Shown piece by piece: positions 1 through 9,312 of a stretch of 64,000 nucleotides of DNA (positions within the stretch are counted from its first letter, which is position 1; every line of letters begins with the position of its first letter). The notes beneath the pieces were generated by a model. It did not search any database. It was not told the DNA's origin and saw nothing but the letters and a program-made list of their open reading frames with translations. The stretch comes from CAIPFQ01 sp035480615 (GTDB lineage Bacteria; Chlamydiota; Chlamydiia; Chlamydiales; SM23-39). The translations under genes and the position numbers were made by a program. The DNA is taken from assembly GCA_035480615.1 (NCBI GenBank), contig DATIHO010000048.1:35347-99346 (forward strand), read 5' to 3'.

Positions 1-1267
1 GTTCATCCAATCCGTGCCGCCGGTTTTGAGGATTCAAAAGGTAAGAAGCAATCAGAGTGTCAAAGGAGATGGAAGATAGGTGAATTCCCTCATTTTCCAA
101 CACATGGAGATCGTATTTTATATTATGTCCGAAAAAGGAACATTGCGAAGATTGAAAAAAAGCTTTCAGTAAAGAGATTGTTTTCTCTCCCAATTTTCCG
201 TTGCGGGGAACATACCACGCTTCTTTAGGCCCCAAACCAAACCCGATTCCGACAAGAGCGGCTGTCATCGGCGATACAGAGGTAGTTTCCGTATCAATAC
301 AAACCTGGCGCTGGCCTGCCAACTTTTCAAAAAGCCTTTTCAGCTCCTCTTCCTCGTCAATGAAATGGTATACGGCTTGAAGATGCTTTTCCGGTTTTTT
401 AGAGGAAGTTTTGATTTCTCCCATATCGCGCAAAAGAGATAGGAATTTCATCCGGTGATAAAATTCGGTCAGGGCATTTCTATCGATTTCTTTGATTTCG
501 TAAAATGTCTCGTTTTTTGGAACTTCCACACTTAAGTTTAAAGTGGCGAGTTCGCGGCTCATCAACGCCTGGGATTTATTGGCTCGAAGGATTTGTTGTT
601 TTTTTTCTCCTTTGATTTTTTCAGGATGGGCTAAAATCACATCCAAAGCACCCAATTCGGCAAGCAAAGCAGACGCGGTCTTTGGGCCAAATCCGGGAAT
701 GCCCGGAATATTGTCAGACGCATCTCCGACAATGGCTAAATAATCGAGCATTTGATCCGGACGGACGCCGAAGAGCTCCTCAACTTTTTCCGCATTGATC
801 AGGAGATTGTCTTTATGCGCATGAACCACAAAAACCTTGTCATTGACAAGCTGCATCAAATCCTTGTCGCTCGAGCAAAGATAGACATCGGCTCCCTGCC
901 TCGCGGCCCATGTGGCAACAGCCGCCATCGTATCGTCCGCTTCTACCCCTTCGACGCAAAGAGTCGAAAGGCCGGCCATCTCGCACCACTCATAGGCCCA
1001 TTTAAATTGCGGGTAAAGGTCGGAAGGCGCCTCCTTGCGATGCATTTTATAGTCCGCATACACTGCGAGTCTTGATTTTTTATTATCGGGACCGTCGAAT
1101 ACGACGACAAAATGTCCAGGTGAAAAATCTTTGAGCAATTTGTGAATAGAGCGGATAAATCCATATAAGGCGCTGGTCGAGAGTCCTTTATGGTTGAGCA
1201 TAGGCCCGATCGCATAATACGATCGAAATAGGTAATTCACCGCGTCGACAATATAGATATTTTCCAC
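1..1267 (-). CDS. polA: DNA polymerase I, N-terminal two thirds (3' end outside window)
   Basis: Replicative gap-filling and repair polymerase. The reading frame enters from the window edge. I chose a GTG start at 1267 because AAGGAG lies 7-8 bases upstream and the protein then begins like PolA (ENIYIVDAVNYLFRSYYAIG). The first ~290 residues are the 5'-3' exonuclease/FEN domain, with VVVFDGPD, GVEADDT, CSSDKDLMQLV and VGDASDNIPGIPGFGPKTA. Then comes a 3'-5' exonuclease domain with intact-looking acidic motifs (CIDTETTS for Exo I, GHNIKYDLHVL for Exo II), so proofreading may be active. The polymerase domain lies outside the window. The gene is read away from the MOMP-like gene. Confidence 0.93.
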   Translation of the reverse strand, partial: MENIYIVDAVNYLFRSYYAIGPMLNHKGLSTSALYGFIRSIHKLLKDFSPGHFVVVFDGPDNKKSRLAVYADYKMHRKEAPSDLYPQFKWAYEWCEMAGLSTLCVEGVEADDTMAAVATWAARQGADVYLCSSDKDLMQLVNDKVFVVHAHKDNLLINAEKVEELFGVRPDQMLDYLAIVGDASDNIPGIPGFGPKTASALLAELGALDVILAHPEKIKGEKKQQILRANKSQALMSRELATLNLSVEVPKNETFYEIKEIDRNALTEFYHRMKFLSLLRDMGEIKTSSKKPEKHLQAVYHFIDEEEELKRLFEKLAGQRQVCIDTETTSVSPMTAALVGIGFGLGPKEAWYVPRNGKLGEKTISLLKAFFQSSQCSFFGHNIKYDLHVLENEGIHLSSISFDTLIASYLLNPQNRRHGLDE

Positions 1268-1605
1268 CTTTCCGCTCCTTCAATTTCCGCGCAGAAAAAA
1301 AACTTGTTGATTTATAGATTAGCAAATCCTTATTAGGGAAATAAAGAAGAGATAATGATCTTGGGATGTATTGCATGATCCGGAATCGGCACACGGAAAA
1401 ATGGGAAAAATACAGGAGCGAAAACTTTTTTCAGCATTTTTCTTGATTAAATTTATCCGCAGGCTTAAAAAATAAAGTAATAACCAAAATTGCCTTCGGA
1501 GACTGCATGAAAGATGCATCGCTGAAAAGCAGATGGGTGGATATGAAAAAAAAAGAAACAATCTTAGCGCAAGCTAAAAACCTTCTTCCAAAACGGAGAG
1601 CAACA
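1268..1605. other. Intergenic region between divergent polA and MOMP-like gene
   Basis: These 338 bases are AT-rich and carry no convincing gene. An open frame in phase with the MOMP-like gene runs through its last 99 bases, but the ribosome site and signal peptide place the start at 1606. The stretch probably holds the promoters of both divergent genes. Confidence 0.5.
1443..1471 (+). promoter_or_regulatory. Possible sigma66-type promoter of the MOMP-like gene
   Basis: TTGATT at 1443-1448 and TAAAAA at 1466-1471 are separated by 17 bases, about 135 bases before the chosen start codon. The -10 match is only moderate, so this is a guess from spacing. Confidence 0.3.
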
Positions 1606-2814
1606 ATGAACTTAGCGACGAAAACAATGCCCTGGATGGCGGCCTCATTTTTAGCGGCTGCATCACTCTTTGGGCAAAATCAAAACCAAGGCGGATGTCC
1701 GCCCCAACCTTCTGTGTGCAAGCCTGTGCCGCCGCCACGTTGCGGCCCTCTTCAAGCTCCACAGCAGCCCACTGTATGCGCATATAATGCGCCTGCAGAA
1801 ATCAATATCGGCATGCAAGGCGATATCGACTTTTTCGTAACCGGCAGCTTTATTTATTGGCAGCCTTCGCAAGACAATATGTCTATCGGGCTGACAGACA
1901 ATAACCCGGTTCTGGGCGTCACTCCGGAACCCACAATCCAGGGCGCTTTTATCGACATGGATTTCGATTTCAAACCCGGTTTCCAAGTCGGTGCGGGAAT
2001 GAACCTTCAATGGGATGATTGGGTTGGATATGTCGAATATACCAGAGTCCACGGAACGCACCATGCCAGTTCAAACGGTCCGTTGACTACCCCAAGCATC
2101 TTGGCAACCCAGGGGCATTCCTGGATCTACGGGATAGCCGGGCAGCTCTTCAATACCGCGAATGGCAGTTACAGAAACAACCTCGACTTCGTTGATGTTG
2201 AAATGAGCCGCGTCTACTACGTAGGCAGGTGGCTGGTGTTCCATTCGGCATGGGGAGCAAGGGGCGCGTGGATTACGCAAAACATGCATACGCAGTATAG
2301 GAATACTACGGCTGCAGCAGTGAACGACATATCCGCAACCGTCATGTCTTATCCGGGAGAAGCGAATGTTTATCAAAGAGCGCATTCTTGGGGACTTGGT
2401 CCCAGATTGGGCTTAATCATGGATTGGATGCTTGGCTGCGGATTTAGATTCTTTGGATCCGGTTATGGAGATATTCTATATAGCCAATACAAAATCCAGG
2501 ACAAAACCGTTTTTATCCCATATGTTTCAAATGGCACGTCTCTTGCCACCGGACGCCCGGTCAGCATCATAACATATGATAAGGCCAGAAGCCTCTTGAG
2601 AGCCCACATGGATTTTGAAATGGGCTTGGGATGGGGATCTTACTTTGACCATAATGACTGGCATATCGATCTGTCAGCATCCTATGGATTCCAAGTATTC
2701 TTCGACCAAAATATGTTTCGGCAATTCCCTAGCGCGCGAGTCGGAATCAATACGATGCCGCATGGGAATCTCTATGTACAAGGTTTAACTGCTACGCTAA
2801 GAATCGATTTCTAA
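1606..2814 (+). CDS. MOMP-like outer-membrane beta-barrel protein (Lpg1974-type)
   Basis: Predicted major outer-membrane porin-like protein of 402 residues. I chose ATG 1606 because GGAGAG precedes it and a signal peptide follows (MNLATKTMPWMAASFLAAAS, cleavage near SLFG). A Cys/Pro-rich N-terminal segment follows (four Cys in about 32 residues), which could crosslink the envelope by disulfides as in other chlamydial porins. The rest alternates aromatic and polar residues as in a beta-barrel (GDIDFFVTGSFIYWQPSQDN, FQVGAGMNLQWDDWVGYVEY) and ends with the outer-membrane C-terminal phenylalanine (TATLRIDF). It resembles the Legionella major outer-membrane protein family found as paralogues in environmental chlamydiae. 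Monocistronic, with its own terminator. Confidence 0.8.
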   Translation: MNLATKTMPWMAASFLAAASLFGQNQNQGGCPPQPSVCKPVPPPRCGPLQAPQQPTVCAYNAPAEINIGMQGDIDFFVTGSFIYWQPSQDNMSIGLTDNNPVLGVTPEPTIQGAFIDMDFDFKPGFQVGAGMNLQWDDWVGYVEYTRVHGTHHASSNGPLTTPSILATQGHSWIYGIAGQLFNTANGSYRNNLDFVDVEMSRVYYVGRWLVFHSAWGARGAWITQNMHTQYRNTTAAAVNDISATVMSYPGEANVYQRAHSWGLGPRLGLIMDWMLGCGFRFFGSGYGDILYSQYKIQDKTVFIPYVSNGTSLATGRPVSIITYDKARSLLRAHMDFEMGLGWGSYFDHNDWHIDLSASYGFQVFFDQNMFRQFPSARVGINTMPHGNLYVQGLTATLRIDF

Positions 2815-2845
2815 GAGCGCGTCTGCAGCATAATCATATCTTCGG

Positions 2846-2878
2846 CAGGCCGGAAGAAATTCCGGCCTGTTTTTTTTG
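2846..2878 (+). terminator. Rho-independent terminator of the MOMP-like gene
   Basis: A 9-bp perfect stem (CAGGCCGGA / TCCGGCCTG) with a 6-base loop is followed by eight T. It starts 32 bases after the stop codon. Confidence 0.92.
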
Positions 2879-2884
2879 AAAACA

Positions 2885-5572
2885 TTATGTATTAAATTCA
2901 TCGATCAAGTTTGCCACCAACGCAGTCCATCCGGTTTGATGGGAAGCTCCTAAACCACGCCCGCTATCGGCATGAAAATGTTCATAAAAAAACAAATGAT
3001 CTTTAAAATGGGGATCTTTTTGGAATTTTTCCACATTTCCAAACATGGGCCTATTGCCTTGCTGATCTTTCTTAAAAAGATTTAAAAGCCTTTTTGAAAA
3101 GCTTTCGGCCATTTGATCCAATGTGACAGCCTCTTCGTTTGGTATTTTGATTTGCAATGAATCTTGAAACACCTCCCCAAGCCGTTTCAACGTTTCAATC
3201 AGAAGATAATTAATAGGAACCCAAATCGGACCTCTCCAGTTTGAATTCCCTCCTTTGATTTTCTCCTTTGTTTCTCCGGGTTCATAGCAAAGCGACTGGC
3301 CGTAAAGGCGAACAGGATGCTCCTTGTGATACTTTGAAAGGCTTCTTAACCCAAATTCTGAACGAAATTCATTAGGATCCCAAAGATAGGTTAAAAATCG
3401 GGCAAGTTCCTTCGAATCCAATAACCCAAATCGAAACTTTGTGCCTGCGGAATGGGAAATTTTTTGGACGCATTTATCAGTCAAATGGGACTTGTTTTTT
3501 ATGAACCATTGAAATGCCGAATAAAAATCGGGATATTGTTTCAATTCTTCCTCATCTAACACATCGCAGGCAAAAAACGGGATGACCCCTGTAAGAGACC
3601 GAACCCGGATCTGATTGTGCTTCCCATCCGGACACCGAAGTGTGCTATAAAAAAATCCATCCTCTTCGCACCACATATCATAATGACGCCAATACCCCTT
3701 TCTCATCGCGGCCGTTACATACACAAAGTGTTGAAAAAATTTAATCCCCAACCCCTCGTAAATCGCATTTCTTTTTGCCAAAATCAGGGAGATGCGCATC
3801 AGATTCAGGCAGAGAATCGATATCCATCCCGAGCCATCGGCTTGATCCAATAAAAACCCGGGGGGCAATTTTTCTGACCTCTCTGTAAAAAATCCAATGT
3901 TATCCATTCCCAAAAATCCCCCTTCGAAGATATTGTGACCGAGGCTATCTACCTTGTTGATCCACCAGGCAAAATTGAGTAGCAGCTTATGAAAGCATTT
4001 TTCGAGATACGGATAATCTTCTTTCCCAAATTTCTTCTTTTCCAACTCAAAAATTTTTAAAACAGCCCAAGCCTGGACAGGGGGATTTACGTCGCTAAAT
4101 TCCCATTCATAGGCCGGCAAAGCCCCATTCGGATGCTGAAATTGATCGAAAAGCAAAAGCCAAAGCTGCTGCTTCGCAAATTCCATGTCGATCAAAGCGA
4201 AGGTGAGGGCATGAAAGGAGAGATCCCAAGCCGCAAACCAGGGAAATTCCCACTTGTCGGGCATTAAAAAAACGCGCATGGAGATTACATGACGCCAATG
4301 AATGTTTCGGATATTCTTGCGCTCTTCGGGAGGAGGTTTTTTGGGGTTGTCTCCTTCAATCCAGGCGCCTACATCGTAATTATAAATTTGCTTATTCCAA
4401 ATCATGCCTGCAAAAGCTTGCCGTTGAATCTCTTTTTCTTCTGCAGAGGCGGTTTTCGGATGGATAGATTGATAAAAAAGATCCGCTTCGGCTTTTCTCA
4501 GCGAGATGACCTCTTCAACAGATTCTAAAGGATTTTTCATCTTGCTTGGCGTCAAACGAAGATAAACAACTTTTCTCTCTCCGGGGGCAATATTCGGAAA
4601 AAAGTAATGAAATGCGGATTTGGTCCCCACCTGTTTGGGATTTACAGTATTCGCATGATTCTGAATGAGATACTGATGAAACGCGTCTTTCACATAGGGA
4701 GTATCATTTGGTTTTTCCCACAGTGCATTTTGATTCGTATCGTTATTCGTAAAAAGAGAGCGTCCTCCTGAAGAGGCGTAAAGATACCGTTTTCCAAGAT
4801 GGTAATCAAATGGAATGTGTTGAGGCGTTGGCATTTCGGTATCATCAGCTACCATGCACAATTCTCCATCCATCCGAATGATCGGTTCCGCCTTTTTCTC
4901 TCCTTCCCAACTCCACTGATTGCGAAACCAAAGTTGCGGTAAAATATGAAGAGGGGCATGGGCGGGACCCCGGTTGATCGCTTCGATCCGAATACAAATA
5001 TCGTCAGGTTCTGCTTTTGCATATTCGATATAAAGATCAAAATAACGATCTTCATTAAAAATCCCGGTGTCCAGCAGTTCATATTCCGGATCATCCACCC
5101 CTCTTCCCACATTTTCTTCGACCAGTTTCTGGTAGGGAAAAGGAGTTTGAGGATATTTATAGAGATATTTGAGATAGCTATGGGTTGGAGTCGCATCCAA
5201 ATAATAATAGATCTCCTTTACATCCTCCCCGTGATTTCCTTCGAAGCAACTCAGCCCGAAAAGCCTTTCTTTCAAAATCGGATCTACCCCATTCCAAAAA
5301 ACAGGCGCGAATAGAAGAACCTGATACCGGTCGGAAATTCCTGCGATTCCATCTTCGCTCCATCTAAAAGCGCGAAAACGGGCATGGTCGTGAGGAAAAG
5401 AACTCCACGCATCCCCATCTACGCTATAATCTTCCCGGACAGTCCCCCAGCTCCGTTCCGCGACATAAGGACCCCATTTTTCCCATTCGGAAAGAAAACC
5501 GACCGAAGGATTAAACCCCTTGTTTCTTAAAAAATATGAAGCTTCTTCGATTCGTGTTCTTTCCGGATTCAT
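2885..5572 (-). CDS. GH63/MGH1-like glycoside hydrolase (putative glucosidase)
   Basis: Large cytosolic glycosidase of 895 residues with no signal peptide. The N-terminal half is a beta-sandwich-like region (WGTVREDYSVDGDAWSSFPH). The C-terminal half is an (alpha/alpha)6-barrel-like region with WEFPWFAAWDLSFHALTFAL, GFLGMDNIGFF, GNSNWRGPIWVPINYLLIE and GASHQTGWTALVANLIDEF, as in the mannosyl-oligosaccharide glucosidase family. Its start overlaps the stop of the glucokinase gene by 4 bases (ATGA), so the two are translationally coupled. A glucosidase releasing glucose next to the kinase that phosphorylates it makes a coherent short pathway. The exact substrate (trehalose-like, glycogen-derived or host oligosaccharide) cannot be told from sequence. 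Confidence 0.8.
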   Translation of the reverse strand: MNPERTRIEEASYFLRNKGFNPSVGFLSEWEKWGPYVAERSWGTVREDYSVDGDAWSSFPHDHARFRAFRWSEDGIAGISDRYQVLLFAPVFWNGVDPILKERLFGLSCFEGNHGEDVKEIYYYLDATPTHSYLKYLYKYPQTPFPYQKLVEENVGRGVDDPEYELLDTGIFNEDRYFDLYIEYAKAEPDDICIRIEAINRGPAHAPLHILPQLWFRNQWSWEGEKKAEPIIRMDGELCMVADDTEMPTPQHIPFDYHLGKRYLYASSGGRSLFTNNDTNQNALWEKPNDTPYVKDAFHQYLIQNHANTVNPKQVGTKSAFHYFFPNIAPGERKVVYLRLTPSKMKNPLESVEEVISLRKAEADLFYQSIHPKTASAEEKEIQRQAFAGMIWNKQIYNYDVGAWIEGDNPKKPPPEERKNIRNIHWRHVISMRVFLMPDKWEFPWFAAWDLSFHALTFALIDMEFAKQQLWLLLFDQFQHPNGALPAYEWEFSDVNPPVQAWAVLKIFELEKKKFGKEDYPYLEKCFHKLLLNFAWWINKVDSLGHNIFEGGFLGMDNIGFFTERSEKLPPGFLLDQADGSGWISILCLNLMRISLILAKRNAIYEGLGIKFFQHFVYVTAAMRKGYWRHYDMWCEEDGFFYSTLRCPDGKHNQIRVRSLTGVIPFFACDVLDEEELKQYPDFYSAFQWFIKNKSHLTDKCVQKISHSAGTKFRFGLLDSKELARFLTYLWDPNEFRSEFGLRSLSKYHKEHPVRLYGQSLCYEPGETKEKIKGGNSNWRGPIWVPINYLLIETLKRLGEVFQDSLQIKIPNEEAVTLDQMAESFSKRLLNLFKKDQQGNRPMFGNVEKFQKDPHFKDHLFFYEHFHADSGRGLGASHQTGWTALVANLIDEFNT

Positions 5573-6534
5573 GGCTTTACATCTTCCACAAAAGCCGCCG
5601 CGCCAATCAGGCCGGTGTCATCATTTAATACAACTTGAATGGGGATCGTTTGGAGAAGACTCCGAAAACGGCCCTTGCTTATAAAGGAAGAAAGAAAACC
5701 CTCCCCCTTTAATCTTTCCAAAATATGCGGCGCAATTCCCCCTCCCAGATAAATGCCTCCAAGAGCCGAAAATCTCAATGCCACATTTCCCACTTCAGCG
5801 CCGTAAATGGATACAAACCAGTCAAGCGCCTTTGCACATGTCCTATCTTTATTTTTTACTCCCCATTCCGACACCACCATTGCCGGGTCTCTTTGTTCCA
5901 TTTCCATTTTCACTTCGGGAGAAAGCAAGCTTTGATTTGTATCCACCAAGAATCGAAAAATATTATAGAGTCCAGGGCCAGACACTACCCTTTCATAGGA
6001 AACATGATCAAACTGATTTTTAAGATATTGGAAAAGAGCAATCTCCTCATTATTTCGAGGCGCAAAATCCGAATGTCCCCCTTCGGATGCGAAAGGATGG
6101 TGCTTTTTTCCATCCCAATACAATCCCGCTTCTCCGAGGCCGGTGCCTGCGGAAACCAGAGCCCGGTTTCCTTGGCCGCCCGAATTTCCTGTCTGAAGGG
6201 AATAGAGATCCTCTTTTTTAAGCAAATGCAAACCGTGCGCGTTTGTTTCGAGATCATTCAACAGCTTTGTCTGAATCTGAAACGTATGGCTCAATTGCGC
6301 CTCATCCAATACCCATGGCAAGTTGGTCGCTTTGCATTTCCCATTGAGCACTGCTCCGGCAATCCCAAAACAGGCCTTTGACGCGGTTTTTCCTTCCGAT
6401 TGCATGAATTCCTTGATGATCAATTCGAGTCCCGGGTATTTACGGCTGGGATACTTTTTATCGGAAATTTTCTTCCCTTTTTCGAAAAAAGCAAGCCGCG
6501 TATGCGTTCCCCCGACATCTCCAACCAAGATCAT
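5569..6534 (-). CDS. glk: Glucokinase
   Basis: ATP-dependent phosphorylation of glucose to glucose-6-phosphate, 321 residues. Start chosen at 6534, where AAAGGAG sits 5 bases upstream of ATG; an ATG 27 bases further up has no such site. The proteobacterial-type Glk family is shown by the phosphate-binding loop ILVGDVGGTHTRLAF, by VSAGTGLGEAGLYWDG, by the glucose-site segment ASEGGHSDFAPRNNEE and by ALGGIYLGGGIAPHI. Coupled to the downstream glycosidase and divergent from recA. Chlamydia lacks glucokinase and imports glucose-6-phosphate, so this supports an environmental lineage able to use free glucose. Confidence 0.92.
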   Translation of the reverse strand: MILVGDVGGTHTRLAFFEKGKKISDKKYPSRKYPGLELIIKEFMQSEGKTASKACFGIAGAVLNGKCKATNLPWVLDEAQLSHTFQIQTKLLNDLETNAHGLHLLKKEDLYSLQTGNSGGQGNRALVSAGTGLGEAGLYWDGKKHHPFASEGGHSDFAPRNNEEIALFQYLKNQFDHVSYERVVSGPGLYNIFRFLVDTNQSLLSPEVKMEMEQRDPAMVVSEWGVKNKDRTCAKALDWFVSIYGAEVGNVALRFSALGGIYLGGGIAPHILERLKGEGFLSSFISKGRFRSLLQTIPIQVVLNDDTGLIGAAAFVEDVKP

Positions 6535-6635
6535 TTTATCTCCTTTGTTTAGAGTTATCATAAGAGGCGCTTTTTTTTCTTTGACTAGAAGGGGATCTTC
6601 CTTCCATGCTTATAGAGATACGGAGGTAATAATCT

Positions 6636-7694
6636 ATGACTCAACAACAACCTGCAGTAGATTCTGCAAAAAAAAAGGCGCTTGAACTTGCCATTGCCCA
6701 TATTCAAAAACAATTTGGGGAAGGGGCGATCATGGCCCTTGGCAAACATTCCGCCGCCCACGGCCTCAGCGTCATCAAAACAGGGGCTGTTTCTCTCGAT
6801 CTCGCTCTTGGCGTTGGCGGTGTTCCCCGAGGAAGAATCATTGAAATCTACGGACCCGAATCTTCCGGTAAGTCCACATTGGCAACCCATATTGTTGCAA
6901 ATGCACAAAAATCGGGAGGTCTTGCTGCCTATATCGATGCTGAACATGCTCTCGATCCTGCTTATGCTGCGAAAATCGGGGTCAATATTGACGATCTTAT
7001 GATTTCTCAGCCTGATAATGGCGAAGAGGCTTTGAACATTGCCGAAATGCTGGCCCGCTCCAATGCGATAGATGTGATCGTAATCGATTCGGTTGCCGCA
7101 CTTGTTCCCAAATCGGAACTCGAGGGAGAAATTGGAGATCAGCATATGGGGCTTCAGGCCAGGATGATGTCTCAAGCGCTTCGAAAATTGACAGCCACTT
7201 TGTCCAGAAGCAATACCTGCGCAATTTTCATCAACCAAATCCGCGAAAAGATCGGGGTGATGTTTGGAAATCCCGAAACCACGACAGGGGGCCGCGCCCT
7301 GAAATTTTATGCTTCGATCCGGATGGATATTCGCCGTATTACAGGCATTAAAAGTTCAGATAACGGAGCTGATATCGGCTCACGGGTCCGGGTAAAAGTT
7401 GTGAAAAACAAATGCGCTCCGCCATTTCAATCTGCGGAATTCGACATCATTTTCAATGAAGGCATTTCTCATATCGGCTCATTGATCGATATCGGCGTCG
7501 ATTGCGGCGTCATCGATAAAAAAGGGACCTGGTTCAGTTACCAAACCCATCGTCTTGGCCAAGGCCGAGAGGCGGCTCGTGAAGAACTGAAAAACAATTC
7601 CAAATTAACCGAAGAGATTGAAAAAAACATTCTTGCCAAAATGCAACAGGCGAGGACGCCCTCAACAACAAATGCCGCAGAGGCTCTGGTGTAA
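6636..7694 (+). CDS. recA: Recombinase RecA
   Basis: Homologous recombination and strand exchange, 352 residues, typical length. Walker A GPESSGKST at about residues 73-81, then AAYIDAEHALDP, Walker B VIVIDSVAALVPKSE, and loop regions QHMGLQARMMSQALRKL and NQIREKIGVMFGNPETTTGG. GGAGGT lies 9 bases before the ATG. Transcribed divergently from glk. The last 33 bases overlap the convergent ispA gene. Likely loaded by the RecBCD enzyme encoded at 27-35 kb. Confidence 0.97.
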   Translation: MTQQQPAVDSAKKKALELAIAHIQKQFGEGAIMALGKHSAAHGLSVIKTGAVSLDLALGVGGVPRGRIIEIYGPESSGKSTLATHIVANAQKSGGLAAYIDAEHALDPAYAAKIGVNIDDLMISQPDNGEEALNIAEMLARSNAIDVIVIDSVAALVPKSELEGEIGDQHMGLQARMMSQALRKLTATLSRSNTCAIFINQIREKIGVMFGNPETTTGGRALKFYASIRMDIRRITGIKSSDNGADIGSRVRVKVVKNKCAPPFQSAEFDIIFNEGISHIGSLIDIGVDCGVIDKKGTWFSYQTHRLGQGREAAREELKNNSKLTEEIEKNILAKMQQARTPSTTNAAEALV

Positions 7695-8525
7695 GGCTTC
7701 AAACAACTCTTGAAACGGCTCTGTCCAAAGATGGAGTTTTTTCAAAGAGGTTCGAAATAAAGCGATCTCCTTTTCAAAAAGGGAAATCGCTTTTTTTCTT
7801 CCAAATAACATAGCGATATTCATTTCTTTCACGCCATCTTGTACATCGTCTTGCAAATCATCGGCAATCTGAAATGCCATGCCAAGATGAAAGGCCAGTT
7901 TTTGTAACTCTTTCACGCAAGATGTGCATCCGCCTCCAAAAAGCCAACCGAAAAGGAAAGAGATTTCAAACAGGGTAGTCGTTTTTTGCACGATCACTTT
8001 CCGGATCGTCTTCCAGCTTGAATCGGGCGGAAACAGATCTAAATATTGCCCACTTGTGGCGCCCTGGATCCCGGCGCATTTGGTAGCGGCGGAGAGGCAA
8101 AGAAATGAAGCTTCGCTTGCCTTCGAACAAAAACGGTTGTCTTGACTCATTTGCTCCTGATTGAGGTAAATCCCTCCATATCCTTCCGCGATCAACGTAT
8201 AGCTCGCCAATATGGCGGTAGCCTCTCCAAAAGCTTTGTGCAAAGAGAGGCGGTTTCTCCGCAATTCATCATTGTCCATACAAGGAAGGTCATCCGCAAT
8301 CAAAGACGCCGTATGAAAAAACTCCACTCCCAATGCCGCCGGAAGGACATTTAAACCATTGGATAAAGCATCGGCAGTCATCATGACGATCAATGGGCGG
8401 ATTCTTTTTCCTCCAGAGACAAGGGCATATTCGCAAGCATCGCGCAAACGGCTTTTTTTCCCAAAACGTTCGATTGCCAAGGGGAGTTCTTTTTCAAATT
8501 TTTGACGGTAATTTTCAAGGAGCAT
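7662..8525 (-). CDS. ispA: Geranyl/farnesyl-type polyprenyl diphosphate synthase
   Basis: Condenses isopentenyl diphosphate with allylic diphosphates to make C15/C20 isoprenoid precursors for quinones and lipid carriers; 287 residues. The first Asp-rich motif is DDLPCMDND, preceded by GGKRIRPLIVMMTADAL. The second is DDLQDD in AFQIADDLQDD. Both metal-binding motifs are intact. Translation is coupled to the upstream GlmU-like gene (11-base overlap). The ispA/GlmU-like pair matches, from memory, CT628/CT629 of C. trachomatis. The 3' end overlaps recA convergently. Confidence 0.9.
   Translation of the reverse strand: MLLENYRQKFEKELPLAIERFGKKSRLRDACEYALVSGGKRIRPLIVMMTADALSNGLNVLPAALGVEFFHTASLIADDLPCMDNDELRRNRLSLHKAFGEATAILASYTLIAEGYGGIYLNQEQMSQDNRFCSKASEASFLCLSAATKCAGIQGATSGQYLDLFPPDSSWKTIRKVIVQKTTTLFEISFLFGWLFGGGCTSCVKELQKLAFHLGMAFQIADDLQDDVQDGVKEMNIAMLFGRKKAISLFEKEIALFRTSLKKLHLWTEPFQELFEALHQSLCGICC
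7761..7797 (+). terminator. Probable recA terminator, inside the 3' part of ispA
   Basis: An imperfect stem AGCGAT-c-TCCTTTT / AAAAGGGA-a-ATCGCT is followed by seven T, 67 bases after the recA stop. It lies within the convergent ispA coding sequence, so it doubles as coding DNA. Confidence 0.65.
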
Positions 8526-9246
8526 GCGCTTTTTCCGTTAGCTCACGGTTTCTTAAAGCAAAAAGAGGGTTGGTGATAGGTTCTATATGGACTTTTGCGG
8601 CCGCTTCAATTTGACTAAAGGGAGGGATCGACCCGCCAAAATGCAAAAGAGGATAGGAAATGCTGTCTTTGCCAATGAGAGTCCCTGGATTTAAGACGCA
8701 ATTGCACCCGATCTGCACCCGGTCTCCAATCACAGCGCCGAATTTTTTTAAACCGGTCAAAACCCGATTTCCGCAATCCCAAATAGACACTTCTTTTCTA
8801 TCAAGACGCAAATTCGCGCATTTGACTCCGGCCCCCAAATTGACTCCATTGCCTATGATTGAATCTCCGATATAGGCGAAATGCGTGGCCGCCACATCGT
8901 CGAGAAGAATCGAATGTTTGATTTCCGTCCCATGTCCAACGACAGATCGATTTCCGCAAATCACCCCCCCCCGTAAATAAGCTCCATGCCGCAAGATGCA
9001 ATTCGAGCCGATGATGCAAGGCCCCTGAATGAACACTCCGGGTTCAATCACCGTATTTCGACCAATTGCGATGAGTTCGGCTCGCTCCAAATGGACTCCC
9101 GACGCGATTTGAATCTCTATACGGAAAACTGATTTCATCAAGTAATTATTTAATAAAAGAAGCGGCGACCAGATGGGTTCCCCTGGCCTCCAAAGGGCGC
9201 TATGAGAAAAGCGTTGAAGAGAAAAATAGTCTGAGATTTCAAGCAT
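8515..9246 (-). CDS. GlmU-like left-handed beta-helix acyltransferase
   Basis: 243-residue sugar-nucleotide transferase-like protein that lacks the uridylyltransferase half of GlmU. It starts with WRPGEPIWSPLLLLNNYL and continues into hexapeptide repeats of the left-handed beta-helix (IGRNTVIEPGVFIQGPCIIG, NCILRHGAYLRGGVICGN, IGDSIIGNGVNLGAGVKCAN, GDRVQIGCNCVLNPGTLIG). C. trachomatis has a comparable gene annotated glmU (CT629) beside ispA. Probably an N- or O-acyltransferase acting on a nucleotide sugar; the acceptor is not deducible. Upstream lies a palindromic repeat that may carry or insulate its promoter. Confidence 0.75.
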   Translation of the reverse strand: MLEISDYFSLQRFSHSALWRPGEPIWSPLLLLNNYLMKSVFRIEIQIASGVHLERAELIAIGRNTVIEPGVFIQGPCIIGSNCILRHGAYLRGGVICGNRSVVGHGTEIKHSILLDDVAATHFAYIGDSIIGNGVNLGAGVKCANLRLDRKEVSIWDCGNRVLTGLKKFGAVIGDRVQIGCNCVLNPGTLIGKDSISYPLLHFGGSIPPFSQIEAAAKVHIEPITNPLFALRNRELTEKAHAP

Positions 9247-9253
9247 CTTCGAG

Positions 9254-9291
9254 TATACCCAAAGTGATTCAAAAGTTGGCCTTTGGGTATA
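9254..9291. repeat. Family I palindromic repeat, minimal copy
   Basis: Perfect 11-bp inverted repeat TATACCCAAAG ... CTTTGGGTATA enclosing 16 bases (TGATTCAAAAGTTGGC). This is the shortest complete copy of a family seen also at 48451, 49046 and 63899, with end-only copies at 17224, 18066 and 50782. Here it lies 7 bases upstream of the GlmU-like start codon. Confidence 0.85.
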
Positions 9292-9312
9292 GTATACGCG
9301 GATCTGCCGTTC

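Noticed and set aside
1507..1605. 33-codon N-terminal extension of the MOMP-like protein
   Set aside because: It would place a basic, non-signal stretch before a clear signal peptide; ATG 1606 has the ribosome site.
5725..6381. 218-codon open frame antisense to glk
   Set aside because: Lies wholly opposite the well-supported glucokinase and has no family features or ribosome site; a shadow frame.
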